Assembly (NCBI RefSeq): GCF_000298295.1
Contig: NZ_AMGM01000020.1
Span: 1-59,570 of the forward strand
DNA: 59,570 bases
Direction of reading: 5' to 3'
From: Cecembia lonarensis LW9
Lineage (GTDB): Bacteria > Bacteroidota > Bacteroidia > Cytophagales > Cyclobacteriaceae
Below, piece after piece: positions 25,212 to 34,132 of the stretch (position 1 is its first letter; every line of letters begins with the position of its first letter). Under the pieces are notes generated by a model that had not been told where the DNA came from, searched no databases, and was given only the letters and a program-made list of their open reading frames with translations. The position numbers were made by a program, and so were the translations under genes.

Positions 25212-26313
25212 ATGACTACAGACCAGTTGAAAGACTTGAAAGCCCGCGTTTCGGCTTTGAGGAGGTATCTTTGACTACGATAAAAAGAAAGCTGAGATAG
25301 AAGATTTAGAGGCCGTATCTGCCCAACCTGATTTTTGGAACAACCCGGAAGAAGCAGAGAAAGCCATGAAACAAATCCAGGTAAGGAAAGGGTGGACTAC
25401 CTCTTTTGAGAAGGTAGATGTCATGTTACAGGACCTGGAAGTATTATATGATTTCTATTCCATGGATGAGGTGCCAGAGGAAGAAATCAAATCCGAATAT
25501 AAAAAAGCCCTGAAAGAGGTGGAGGAGTTGGAGCTCAAGAAAATGTTGAGCAATGAAGAAGACCAACTTTCTGCCATGTTGGAAATCAACCCTGGTGCCG
25601 GCGGAACAGAAAGCAATGACTGGGCTTCCATATTGATGCGTATGTACATCATGTGGGGGGAGAAAAACGGTTATAAAGTAACCGAAGTTGACCTGCAGGA
25701 AGGTGAAGTAGCCGGTATCAAATCGGTCACTTTACAAATTGATGGTCCTTTGGCCTATGGCTTTCTGAAATCGGAAACAGGCGTACACCGTTTGGTCAGG
25801 ATTTCCCCTTTTGATTCCAATGGCAGAAGGCATACATCCTTTGCATCTGTGTATGTATATCCCGTGGTGGATGACTCCATTGAAATTGACATCAATCCTG
25901 CGGATGTGGAACTCCACACCTCCCGCTCAGGTGGTGCCGGTGGACAAAATGTAAACAAGGTGGAAACCAAGGTACAATTGACCCACAAGCCAACAGGCAT
26001 CGTGGTAGTCTGTCAGATAGAGCGTTCCCAATTGGCCAATAGAGAGCGTGCCATGCAGATGTTGAAGTCCAGGCTTTATCAAATGGAAATGGAAAAAAGG
26101 AATGCAGAAAGGGCTAAAATCGAATCCGGCAAGATGAAAATTGATTTTGGTTCCCAAATAAGGAACTATGTACTGCACCCTTATAAATTGATCAAGGATG
26201 CCCGAACAGGACATGAAACTTCAGACGTACAATCCGTATTGGATGGTGGGCTGAATGAATTTATCAAGGCCTTCCTTTTGGCCCAAAGTGAAGAGGAGGC
26301 CCAGAAAAATTGA
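25212..26313 (+). CDS. prfB: Peptide chain release factor 2, with programmed +1 frameshift
   Basis: The gene is read as 25212-25271 joined to 25273-26313, 366 residues. Codon 21 is an in-frame TGA (25272-25274) in the context AGGAGG-TAT-CTT-TGA-C, the classic RF2 autoregulatory site: an internal Shine-Dalgarno, a slippery CTT and a UGA that RF2 itself reads. When RF2 is scarce the ribosome slips +1 and completes the protein. Downstream are the SPF anticodon-like tripeptide ([11 protein letters not shown]) and GGQ ([19 protein letters not shown]), so it recognises UGA and UAA. A naive gene call would begin at 25366 and lose the N-terminus. A strong terminator follows. Confidence 0.97.
25260..25275 (+). 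promoter_or_regulatory. RF2 programmed frameshift site
   Basis: AGGAGG at 25260-25265, TAT, then CTT TGA C at 25269-25275. Spacing of Shine-Dalgarno to CTT is three bases, as in other bacterial prfB genes. The rest of the genome window uses few Shine-Dalgarno sites, so this is one of the clearest anti-SD elements here. Confidence 0.96.
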
Positions 26314-26320
26314 TCATCAA

Positions 26321-26352
26321 ACCTTCCGGATTTAATTACCGGAAGGTTTTTT
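26321..26352 (+). terminator. Rho-independent terminator of prfB
   Basis: ACCTTCCGG-ATTTAATTA-CCGGAAGGTTTTTT, eight bases after the stop codon. Confidence 0.93.
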
Positions 26353-26409
26353 CGTCATATAGCCGGGTGTAAACTTTAGATTCCCCGTTTTATCCCATCG
26401 CTCAATCCT

Positions 26410-27630
26410 ATGTCCAAAAAATTGACCTTGTTACCTCCTTTTTTCACCTTGAACTTCTTCCTGCTCTGCTTGAGTTCATTTTTATTTTTTGCAAGCTTTA
26501 ACATGATTATTCCCGAGCTCCCGGCCTATTTAAGTTCATTGGGGGGAGAAGAATACAAAGGACTGATCATTTCCCTATTTACCCTGACGGCTGGATTATC
26601 CAGACCCTTTTCGGGTAAACTCGCCGATAGAATTGGAAGAAAACCAGTGATGGTTTTCGGAGCCAGTATATGTTTTGTAGTAAGTCTGATGTATCCTGTT
26701 ATCACTTCGGCAGCAGGCTTTTTACTCCTTCGTTTCATACATGGCTTTTCAACTGGCTTTACGCCTACCGGGGTATCCGCCTATGTAGCAGACATTGTCC
26801 CTTTCAACAAGCGTGGGGAAGCGATGGGACTTCAGTCCCTTTTCGGTTCTTTGGGCATGGCTGCCGGTCCTGCTTTTGGAGGTTTCATCGGAAACATCTG
26901 GGGGATTGAACCCCTATTCTATGCCTCTGCTTTCACCGCCATCCTTTCCATTCTGGTCATCATCCGGTTAAAAGAAACGGTAGAAGACCGGGAAAAACTC
27001 AACAGGCAACATTTCCGCTTACACCGCTATGAAATTATCGAAAAACGGGTGTTACAACCTTCATTTGTATTACTTTTAACAGTGTTTTCTTTTGGAACAG
27101 TGTTAACCATAATCCCTGATTACTCTGATTATCTGGGGATTGCGAATAAAGGGTTGTTTTTTGCCGTATTTACCCTTTCCTCCTTAGGCATACGGATAGT
27201 CGCTGGCAAAACATCGGATAAATATGGGCGTATTCCTGTGATGAAGGTAGCCACCTTGTCTATGGTTGTGGCCATGTTGATCATTGCCTTTGCCCAGAGC
27301 AAAGCCATGTTGCTTTTCGGAGGTGTAATTTTTGGTTGCTCAGTAGGCATGAACTCCCCTACCATCTCCGCTTGGACGATTGACCTCTCCTTGGATGCTT
27401 TCCGCGGACGGGCTTTGGCGACTATGTACATTGCCTTAGAGGCGGGCATTGGGATCGGTGCTTTTGTTTCGGGTTGGATCTTTGCCAACCAAGTAGAAAA
27501 TTTCCCTTTGGTTTTTTCCATCGGTGCCATCACATCCGGCATTGCTTTTATCTATCTATTCTTCATTCCGAAAGAGCAAAGGTTTTTGGTTCCTGAAGAC
27601 AGCAGTGGTGAATGGGGACAAGGGGACTGA
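26410..27630 (+). CDS. MFS transporter, YfcJ/YhhS-like
   Basis: 406 residues with twelve predicted hydrophobic segments. The MFS motif A is seen in the first cytoplasmic loop as GKLADRIGRKPVMVFG and again in the second half as GKTSDKYGRIPVMKVA. HGFSTGFTPTGVSAYVADIVP fits the drug/sugar-efflux DHA1-type group. It is probably a proton-driven efflux or sugar exporter in the inner membrane; the substrate cannot be read from sequence. It has its own unit between the prfB terminator and a repeat-bearing spacer. Confidence 0.88.
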   Translation: MSKKLTLLPPFFTLNFFLLCLSSFLFFASFNMIIPELPAYLSSLGGEEYKGLIISLFTLTAGLSRPFSGKLADRIGRKPVMVFGASICFVVSLMYPVITSAAGFLLLRFIHGFSTGFTPTGVSAYVADIVPFNKRGEAMGLQSLFGSLGMAAGPAFGGFIGNIWGIEPLFYASAFTAILSILVIIRLKETVEDREKLNRQHFRLHRYEIIEKRVLQPSFVLLLTVFSFGTVLTIIPDYSDYLGIANKGLFFAVFTLSSLGIRIVAGKTSDKYGRIPVMKVATLSMVVAMLIIAFAQSKAMLLFGGVIFGCSVGMNSPTISAWTIDLSLDAFRGRALATMYIALEAGIGIGAFVSGWIFANQVENFPLVFSIGAITSGIAFIYLFFIPKEQRFLVPEDSSGEWGQGD

Positions 27631-28010
27631 GAGAGGTTTAAAGTTTAAGAGTTTAAATGGTTAATGGTGAAGTGGAATTTCGAAAGGCGGATTTCAGGAC
27701 CGAGCGTTAAGAAAATGTCCAGAGGACATTTTTAGCGAGGGGCCAGGGTGCAGGGTGGGTTTCAAAGTAAAAAAGTGGGGCTGGCAATGTAGAATGAAAA
27801 ATGATAAATGAAGAATGAGTGCTTGATAGGTTTGGGATGTTGATACTTTAAAGTTCATTTAGGGCGTGCTGAAAAACGCCAATTGGAGAAAAATTTCTTT
27901 CAATTTTGATGAATACTTAGCTAAAGCGGATTTGTAATCGGCAAATAAAGTCTGAGCTAAAAACGCAAAAAACAGCAGTCCAGCTTTGGCAACGCTGGAC
28001 TGCTTGCTTT
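27631..28010. repeat. Convergent spacer with repeated hairpin and low-complexity words
   Basis: No gene is seen. 27712-27732 repeats the AAAATGTCC/GGACATTTT hairpin of 1196-1217 with a new loop (AGA for CTTT) and similar GGGCCAGGGTGCAGGG flank. 27781-27815 is a GAATGA word array. 27865-27960 looks like ordinary AT-rich sequence. The terminator of the M24 gene occupies the end. Confidence 0.65.
27967..28004 (-). terminator. Terminator of the M24 peptidase gene
   Basis: On the minus strand AGCAGTCCAGC-loop-GCTGGACTGCT (11-bp perfect stem, 27974-28004) followed by TTTTTT. It lies six bases after the stop codon. Confidence 0.92.
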
Positions 28011-29372
28011 TTACCAATTCAGCAGATGGGGCTGAGGTCTTGGTATTGGCATGATTTCTTTCTGACGGCCATTGAGATAAATGACTTTCTCTCCATCGAA
28101 GAAGGCTCCCTCTTCCAGCATCACCCGGAAATCTTTGTTCCACTCTTTTAGGAATACCACTGCATTCAATTCAATGGCATAGACGGTATTGGGGTACAAG
28201 GGATAATCACCGGCACCTGGGGTATCGCCCTGATTGTCCCACATTCCAATGGTAGGACCTGATGCATGCCCATGTGTACCTAAAGGATGGGAATAAATAC
28301 TGCCCCTTATCCCCTCTCTTTCCATTTGCTTTCTGGTTTCCCGAAGAATTTCATTTCCGGTTCTCCCTGTGACAAAATTGGAGGTCAATATATCCTGAAG
28401 CCTGTTGCCCACTTTAAAGGCCTCTTTCAGGTATTGTGGCACCTCATTTTCCCCTGGTTTGAGTACATAGGCCAACTGCTGCGTGTCCGTATTTAACCTC
28501 AGGTACGTGATCCCAAAGTCAATATGCAGCATATCTCCGGGCATGATGACATCAGCTTCTGCCTTCACAGCAAAATTGCGCTCACTTTCCTTATTGGAAG
28601 GATCTGCCCGCTGAATATCCACAGAAGGGTGAAACCAGGTATCCAGTTTCAGTTCCTTGATCCTTTCTCTGTACCACCACTGCACATCCTCTGTGGTAGT
28701 TACCCCAGGGGTGATGACTTTTTCAGAAAGCCCATCTGCAATGATGTCATTGGCAATGGCCTGAATGTGTCTGTAGCTGGCCATTTCAGAGGCAGTACGG
28801 GTCTCTAACCAACCGACGGCCAAATCATTGGCAGACACTACACGGTTGTGCAGGTTACGGGGCAGGTACTCCATCAAAGTGTTGTACTCGGTCAAGTTAA
28901 TGCCATCCGCATGGCCGTATATTTTGGACATATTGATACCGATTTTTTGCGGATTACGCTCCACGATCAATTCGGTCAGCCTTTTCCACTGATCTGGCTC
29001 CGAATCTGGTTCCCATGCCTTTTTAAATGCTTTTCCCACATCATAACGGGCTACCGCTAAGGTCTCCACCTTATCTGAACCTGGGGCCTTATACATAACC
29101 AACATGGTTCTCCTTCTCGCAGCATGCCATGTAGCAGGGAGGAAAGTACGGATGACGGGATCTTCATTGTATTCTCTGGAAATGATCACCCACATGTCCA
29201 GACCTGCCCTGTCCATCAAAGCCGGCAATAAGGTTTCAATTCTTTCTTCCAGCCATTGGTCAATTACGGCTGCCTGTTCCCTTTGTGAAAGCACATGGAA
29301 TTTTTGTGCCATGGATTCCTGAAAGGCCAAAAGCCCAACCAATGCCAAAGCGAGTAAAGTTTTTATTTTCAT
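28011..29372 (-). CDS. Exported M24-family metallopeptidase (Xaa-Pro aminopeptidase-like)
   Basis: 453 residues. A signal peptide ends ESMAQKFHVL. The N-terminal creatinase-like domain (about 30-215) precedes a pita-bread domain with the metal ligands visible as HIDFGITY (Asp), HPLGTHGHASGPTIG (His), VYAIELNAV (Glu) and EEGAFFDGEKV (Glu). One of the two usual Asp ligands appears to be in PGDMLHIDFG. The family cleaves the residue N-terminal to proline in small peptides; export suggests periplasmic peptide scavenging. It has its own terminator and a leader of about 60 bases before the MATE gene. Confidence 0.88.
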   Translation of the reverse strand: MKIKTLLALALVGLLAFQESMAQKFHVLSQREQAAVIDQWLEERIETLLPALMDRAGLDMWVIISREYNEDPVIRTFLPATWHAARRRTMLVMYKAPGSDKVETLAVARYDVGKAFKKAWEPDSEPDQWKRLTELIVERNPQKIGINMSKIYGHADGINLTEYNTLMEYLPRNLHNRVVSANDLAVGWLETRTASEMASYRHIQAIANDIIADGLSEKVITPGVTTTEDVQWWYRERIKELKLDTWFHPSVDIQRADPSNKESERNFAVKAEADVIMPGDMLHIDFGITYLRLNTDTQQLAYVLKPGENEVPQYLKEAFKVGNRLQDILTSNFVTGRTGNEILRETRKQMEREGIRGSIYSHPLGTHGHASGPTIGMWDNQGDTPGAGDYPLYPNTVYAIELNAVVFLKEWNKDFRVMLEEGAFFDGEKVIYLNGRQKEIMPIPRPQPHLLNW

Positions 29373-29437
29373 AGGATTGCTTATTAATGTAAGATCCTGA
29401 GAAAAATAAAAAAGAAAATGAGAAATAAAAAGGAAAA

Positions 29438-30817
29438 CTACAGGGCTGACACTTGTGGACTGCTTTGGCGCAATAATTTGGCGCTAAGCGCATGAAACCT
29501 GTAGAGCAACATAATCCCCGTTACGGTTAAACCAATCAATAAACCATACCAGATACCCACTTCCAACATGCCAATTACAAAAGCAAACACATAGCCCAAG
29601 GGCAGGCCAATTACCCAATAGGCCACTAAGGTCACAATGGTAGGCACCCTGACATCTGCCATGCCCCTCAGGGCACCCAAGCCTACCACCTGTATGCCGT
29701 CAGAAAGCTGGAATAGGGCCGCAATGACCAATAAGCTAGCACTCATTTTGATTACATCCATGTCATCTATATACAAGGATGGCAAAAATTCGCGGAAGAG
29801 GACGAAAATCACGGCGGTCAAACTCATAAACATGGCCACCATGACAAAGCTGGTAAATCCGGCCTCACGCAATGTTGGAATATCCTTCCTTCCAAGTTGG
29901 TTGCCTACTCTAACCATGGCCGCCGTGGACAATCCGGAAGCCATCATATAGCTGATGGATGCCAGGTTAATGGCGATTTGATGGGCAGCCAAGGCATTGA
30001 CACCAATCCAACCCATCATGATCGCAGCCGAACTGAAAGCCCCTACTTCAAAAATGAACTGAAACCCTGTTGGCACACCGATTTTAAGCATTTTGCTGAC
30101 CATGGGAAAACTGGGTTTTTTTAACTTGAAGCTCAATTCAAATGGAGCATATCGCCTTGACTTCATGATGTAATAACCAATCATCAAAGCCATCAATACC
30201 CTGGAAATTAACGTTGCCCAACCGGCACCATTAAGTCCTAAAGCAGGGGCACCCAGGTTACCGTAAATGAGAACCCAGTTCAGGAAAATATTGACCGCAT
30301 TGCATAACAAGGTGATGTACATGGCCTGACGGGTCTGGGACAGCCCTTCGGCAAATTGCTTGAAAGTCTGAAAAATCATAAACGGCAATAGGGAAAGGGT
30401 AATGATGGCCAGGTAAGGAATACCCAAAACCACTACCTCTTCAGGCTGATTGAGGTGATAGAGCAAAGGAGATCCCAAAACAATCAGAAAAAAAAGCATG
30501 GTACCGGTAATCCAGTTGATGGTAAAACCATGGTTAAATAATCTTGATATCCTTTTGGGGTTGTTTTTCCCGTCAGCCATGGCCACCAGAGGTGTAATAG
30601 CCATGGATACGCCAATACCAAACATGAGGACCACAAAGAAAATGCTATTGGCCAATGAAGCCGCGGCAAGTGGTTCTGCCCCCAACCTTCCCACCATCAT
30701 GCTGTCTGCCACACCGACCAAAACCTGCCCCAGTTGGCTCAGCATCACCGGAAAAGCCAAAGAAAAAGTCTTAGAAAAATTACTTTTGAAATTATTGATC
30801 ATGGCTACCGCATTCAA
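29438..30817 (-). CDS. MATE-family multidrug efflux transporter (NorM-like)
   Basis: 459 residues with twelve hydrophobic segments in two homologous halves. MLSQLGQVLVGVADSMMVGRLG at the N-terminus and GLSTAAMVRVGNQLGRKD in the second half are MATE hallmarks; QLSDGIQVVGLGALRGMADVR is the usual TM10 motif. The family exports cationic drugs in exchange for Na+ or H+. The ATG at 30817 overlaps the NUDIX stop codon (ATGA), which supports that start over the internal methionine five codons later and places the gene in an operon with the NUDIX hydrolase. Confidence 0.93.
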   Translation of the reverse strand: MNAVAMINNFKSNFSKTFSLAFPVMLSQLGQVLVGVADSMMVGRLGAEPLAAASLANSIFFVVLMFGIGVSMAITPLVAMADGKNNPKRISRLFNHGFTINWITGTMLFFLIVLGSPLLYHLNQPEEVVVLGIPYLAIITLSLLPFMIFQTFKQFAEGLSQTRQAMYITLLCNAVNIFLNWVLIYGNLGAPALGLNGAGWATLISRVLMALMIGYYIMKSRRYAPFELSFKLKKPSFPMVSKMLKIGVPTGFQFIFEVGAFSSAAIMMGWIGVNALAAHQIAINLASISYMMASGLSTAAMVRVGNQLGRKDIPTLREAGFTSFVMVAMFMSLTAVIFVLFREFLPSLYIDDMDVIKMSASLLVIAALFQLSDGIQVVGLGALRGMADVRVPTIVTLVAYWVIGLPLGYVFAFVIGMLEVGIWYGLLIGLTVTGIMLLYRFHALSAKLLRQSSPQVSAL

Positions 30818-31356
30818 AGCCCTTTCATCCGGGCAAGTTTCAGCAATCCGGCAATGCTGATGGCATCGGTAATTGCACCAGCCATCACTTTTTGGATTGC
30901 ATCCTGCAAAGGTAATTTGATTACTTTTAAATCCTCGGTTTCTTCGAAATCAGTTTCACCTTCCGTCAGTCCTTCCGCCAAAAAGATAAATCCCTCTTCA
31001 TCGGTCACCGAATTGGAAGTATGGATCCGCATGATCTCGGTCCACTTTTCTGCGGTCAGACCAGTCTCCTCTTTCAGTTCCCTTTTGGCAGAATCCAAGA
31101 TTTCCAGGCCTATGGGCCCACCGCCCATCGGGATTTCCCAAGAATATTCATCCAGGGGATAACGGTATTGGCCAACCAGCCAAGTATTCCCATCATCATC
31201 CAATGGAATGATTCCCAAGGCTTTGTTTTTAAAGGAGACCTTTCCATAGATCCCATCATTTCCTGCCGGATTGATCACCTCGTGTTCTTCAAGGATAATC
31301 CAGGGATTTTCGTATACTGTTTTTTTAGACTTGGTAGTCCAGGGATTATTTTCCAT
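30814..31356 (-). CDS. NUDIX hydrolase, ADP-sugar pyrophosphatase type
   Basis: 180 residues from the ATG at 31356. The frame stays open to 31392, but that extension runs through the terminator hairpin of the lrp gene (31368-31389), so the shorter MENNPWTTKSKKTVYEN start is preferred. The NUDIX box is complete: GGGPIGLEILDSAKRELKEETGL fits Gx5Ex7REUxEExGU. The sequence resembles ADP-ribose/ADP-sugar pyrophosphatases that clear nucleotide sugars. Its stop overlaps the MATE start. Confidence 0.9.
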   Translation of the reverse strand: MENNPWTTKSKKTVYENPWIILEEHEVINPAGNDGIYGKVSFKNKALGIIPLDDDGNTWLVGQYRYPLDEYSWEIPMGGGPIGLEILDSAKRELKEETGLTAEKWTEIMRIHTSNSVTDEEGFIFLAEGLTEGETDFEETEDLKVIKLPLQDAIQKVMAGAITDAISIAGLLKLARMKGL

Positions 31357-31361
31357 CGCAC

Positions 31362-31389
31362 AAAAAAAGGGTGACTTTAGGCCACCCTT
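31362..31389 (-). terminator. Terminator of the lrp gene
   Basis: On the minus strand AAGGGTG-GCCTAAAGT-CACCCTT followed by TTTTTTT. It starts about 20 bases after the lrp stop and separates lrp from the NUDIX gene. Confidence 0.88.
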
Positions 31390-31409
31390 CAAAATTAATA
31401 TTTTATAGC

Positions 31410-31892
31410 TTATTCAGGAATAGGCAACACCTTGCTATCTTTGAATGTAGAAAGAATTACCATGGACTGCATGGAATCCACTTCTCTGATCTCACTCACT
31501 TTTTCCAACATCAACTTCTGATAAGCAGTGATGTCTTTAGCGATGATTTTCAAGATAAAATCACCGGTACCTGTGATGTGGTGACATTCAATCACTTCAG
31601 GAATTCCGTTGATTTCTTTCATGAAGGCATCGATATTGCCTTTGTTGTGGCCTATAAGGCTTACCAACACAAAAGTACTCACTCCAAGACCGATCTTTTC
31701 AGCATCCAGTTTGGCATGATAGCTTTTGATAATACCGGATTGTTCCAGCTTCTTTACACGCTCCAAGGTTGGTGCAGGAGAAAGTCCAATATCCTTAGAA
31801 AGCTGCGCATTGGTGATTTTTGCATTAGCCTGAAGGATTTCTAGGATCTTACGATCGATTTTGTCAAATTTTACTTTTATACTAGTATCCAT
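31410..31892 (-). CDS. Lrp/AsnC-family transcriptional regulator
   Basis: 160 residues. The N-terminal winged helix is DRKILEILQANAKITNAQLSKDIGLSPAPTLERVKKLEQSG (about 11-51), followed by the RAM/AsnC effector domain from IGLGVSTFVLVSLIGH through STFKDSK. Such proteins assemble into octamers and respond to amino acids (Leu, Asn and others). The SPAPTLERVKKLE helix is in the recognition position. The gene is a single unit with its own promoter box and terminator; targets cannot be inferred. Confidence 0.95.
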   Translation of the reverse strand: MDTSIKVKFDKIDRKILEILQANAKITNAQLSKDIGLSPAPTLERVKKLEQSGIIKSYHAKLDAEKIGLGVSTFVLVSLIGHNKGNIDAFMKEINGIPEVIECHHITGTGDFILKIIAKDITAYQKLMLEKVSEIREVDSMQSMVILSTFKDSKVLPIPE

Positions 31893-31923
31893 ATTTTAAG
31901 AATTTTCAAAATTTTATGCGGTA

Positions 31924-31931
31924 CAAATGTA
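31924..31931 (-). promoter_or_regulatory. -7 box TACATTTG of the lrp promoter
   Basis: On the minus strand TACATTTG, a full match to TAnnTTTG, 31 bases before the ATG. A TTTG lies 24 bases further upstream, slightly longer than the usual spacing. Confidence 0.5.
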
Positions 31932-32101
31932 ATATATTTTACTATTATTTTAAAGCAAATAGAAGCAAAAAACTTGCCTGTTTTCGAAATATTCTTGCAG
32001 GAATGTCAGTTTTTTGAAATTTTTTGTTGCAAACGAAGGCATTGAATCAAAGATAATGTAATTATCTGCTGAATTTTATTAGGTCCTACGTAAAAACTGA
32101 A

Positions 32102-33340
32102 TTAAAGTTTATTCTTTTTGATATATTCTCGTGCTTCTTTATGTGCCGGGTGTTTACGCTTTGCGTACTTTTTTACTTTCTGGAAATAATCCTTGGCTTT
32201 GGCCTTGTCTTTGTCCTCATTGGCCATCTTGCCTAAAGCAATCAGGGCATAGAGGTAATAACCGCTTTCCTGGCTTTCCGATTCCTCCCCATAGGAAAGC
32301 GTCTGCAGGTAATATTTTTTGGCGCTGGGACGGTCATTGATGCGGTCATAATATTGGGCAAGGTAGAAAGCAGCATAACGGCCACTGTTGGCTTCGTAAC
32401 CTGTCCAATTTTCATCAATTCTTCTCAATATCTCCTCCGATTGCTCTTTGGATTCCATCATGCGCCCTACTGTGTACAAGTGCCTGGCATAGGAGCGATG
32501 AAAATATGGGTTGTTAGGGAATTTATGGTGCAGGTAATCCGTAATGGCCAAAGCTTTGTAGGGTTGCTTTTCCTCTGAGGCATACAACCTGAAAAGGAAG
32601 TATTGGGCTTCTACCCTGGCATAGAAGGCATTTTGGGATACATCCTCCAATTGCTTTAAACCTAAAGCCTTGTCCCCTTTCGGAAAGAGCGCAACCACAG
32701 GCTTAAGAATGGGGTAATTTTCAGGTATCCAAACAGAGAAATAGTTGAAAAGTGCATCACCCAGAAGCAATTCAGGATTAAGCTCCTCTTCCCCCTTGCT
32801 CAGGTTGAGGTATTTGAGTGCATTTTTTCCTGCAAAAGTAGCTTTGGTCCAGCTTTTCCGTTCGCTCAGCAGACGACCTTGAAAGCCATAAGCTCCTGCC
32901 AGGAAAAAAGCCGCCTCTTTGTTATCCGGTTCTTTATCCAATATTTTTTTAGCTTTATCGATGACCTGATCCATTTGTTTGAGAAAAAGATCATCCAATC
33001 GCTTATTTTCAATATCAGGGGCAATTTTCCACCATGTGCTTAAACCTTGAAGAAAATAAGGAAGGGGATGTTCAGGATATTGATACTGCATCACTTTAAA
33101 GCCTCGCTCTGCCCGCTCAAACTCGAAATTATATAAAGCATTCACATGCTCTGTAATCCTAAACTGAAGACCTTTATCCAGGAGTAAGTAAGATGTACCC
33201 GCCTCTCCAATCGTATCGACTGTCTCATTTGGGGAAAGTTCCGGTGACTGAAAAGCATGCGCAATCCAATTCCCAGGGTTGGGAATCATCCAAACCAAAA
33301 CCAAAATCTGTAAAAGCACCATTTTTTTACCCAATAGCAT
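32102..33340 (-). CDS. Exported tetratricopeptide-repeat protein
   Basis: 412 residues. The N-terminus MLLGKKMVLLQILVLVWMI reads as a signal or anchor, with NPGNWIAHAFQ after it. The body is made of paired helices with TPR-like spacing (ALYNFEFERAERGFKVMQYQYPEHPLPYFLQG at about 69, YKALAITDYLHHKFPNNPYFHRSYARHLYTVG near 265, YLQTLSYGEESESQESGYYLYALIALGKMANEDKDKAKAKDYFQKV near 350) and ends in a lysine-rich tail. Probably a periplasmic or envelope scaffold. No enzymatic motif. Divergent from the following membrane protein. Confidence 0.82.
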   Translation of the reverse strand: MLLGKKMVLLQILVLVWMIPNPGNWIAHAFQSPELSPNETVDTIGEAGTSYLLLDKGLQFRITEHVNALYNFEFERAERGFKVMQYQYPEHPLPYFLQGLSTWWKIAPDIENKRLDDLFLKQMDQVIDKAKKILDKEPDNKEAAFFLAGAYGFQGRLLSERKSWTKATFAGKNALKYLNLSKGEEELNPELLLGDALFNYFSVWIPENYPILKPVVALFPKGDKALGLKQLEDVSQNAFYARVEAQYFLFRLYASEEKQPYKALAITDYLHHKFPNNPYFHRSYARHLYTVGRMMESKEQSEEILRRIDENWTGYEANSGRYAAFYLAQYYDRINDRPSAKKYYLQTLSYGEESESQESGYYLYALIALGKMANEDKDKAKAKDYFQKVKKYAKRKHPAHKEAREYIKKNKL

Positions 33341-33416
33341 ACATCTTCTAAATTTCCTGCAAAATTATGGGGTATTCCAAACAATCGTTTAGATTTGATA
33401 AGATTTATTTCAATTT

Positions 33417-34064
33417 ATGATGCAGGAAAGGACCACAATCTCTCAACGTATAGAATCCCTTTTGGATTTCGACAAAAGGGTATTTTTTTTAATTCTCGTG
33501 ATATTTTTTCTTGTGGTGCGTTTTCTCACCAATGACATCATTCTCCGATCCATCCCGGGCTATAGTGAGCTGGAAGGGGAAGGGAGTTTTACCATTTTCC
33601 ATATTTTCAACACGCTCAATTACCTTTGGACACCATTTTCATTGCTTTGGAAATTTACCCTTACTGCATTTATCATCTGGACGGGTTCCTTTGCCTTTGG
33701 GTATAAAGTCCCTTTTATGAAACTTTGGCACCTGGCACTTTTTGGGGAGTTGATCTTTTTATTGCCTGAAATCATCAAACTGATCTACTTCATACAGCCA
33801 CAGGAAGGCATCTCGTTTCAGGAGATCCGGGATTTTTATCCCCTTTCCCTTTACTCACTCTTTAATTCAGTCGAAATCCCTAAACAGTACCATTATCCTT
33901 TGCGGTCCTTAAATATTTTTGAGCTTATCTACATAGGTTTTCTTACCCTGGGCTTTCACAGCATCAGCAGGCAAAAAATTCCCACCTCCTTTTTGGTCAT
34001 TTTGGGCAGCTATGTATCCTTCTTTCTGCTTTGGCTACTATTCTATATTTTGGTGTACAAATAA
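33417..34064 (+). CDS. Hypothetical polytopic membrane protein
   Basis: 215 residues, not recognised. Five or so hydrophobic segments: about 22-38 (FFLILVIFFLVVRFL), 70-92 (FTLTAFIIWTGSFAFG), 103-125 (LALFGELIFLLPEIIKLIYFI), 165-185 (IFELIYIGFLTLGFHS) and 192-214 (FLVILGSYVSFFLLWLLFYILV). The topology recalls Yip1-like proteins, but I cannot see a family signature. It starts with two adjacent ATG codons (33417 and 33420). The divergent neighbour is the TPR protein and CocE follows in the same direction after 68 bases. Confidence 0.7.
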   Translation: MMQERTTISQRIESLLDFDKRVFFLILVIFFLVVRFLTNDIILRSIPGYSELEGEGSFTIFHIFNTLNYLWTPFSLLWKFTLTAFIIWTGSFAFGYKVPFMKLWHLALFGELIFLLPEIIKLIYFIQPQEGISFQEIRDFYPLSLYSLFNSVEIPKQYHYPLRSLNIFELIYIGFLTLGFHSISRQKIPTSFLVILGSYVSFFLLWLLFYILVYK

Positions 34065-34132
34065 GTCCATTCCACAAAAAAGCATTCCTCTTTCTGTAGA
34101 GAGATATTAAATTCAACAAAAAACCTAATCGT

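Noticed and set aside
25366-26313. Release factor 2 starting at 25366
   Set aside because: This misses the N-terminal domain; the programmed frameshift at 25269-25275 gives the complete protein.
27859-28143. 94-codon minus-strand frame
   Set aside because: It overlaps the 3' end of the M24 gene and its terminator in another frame and has no family features.
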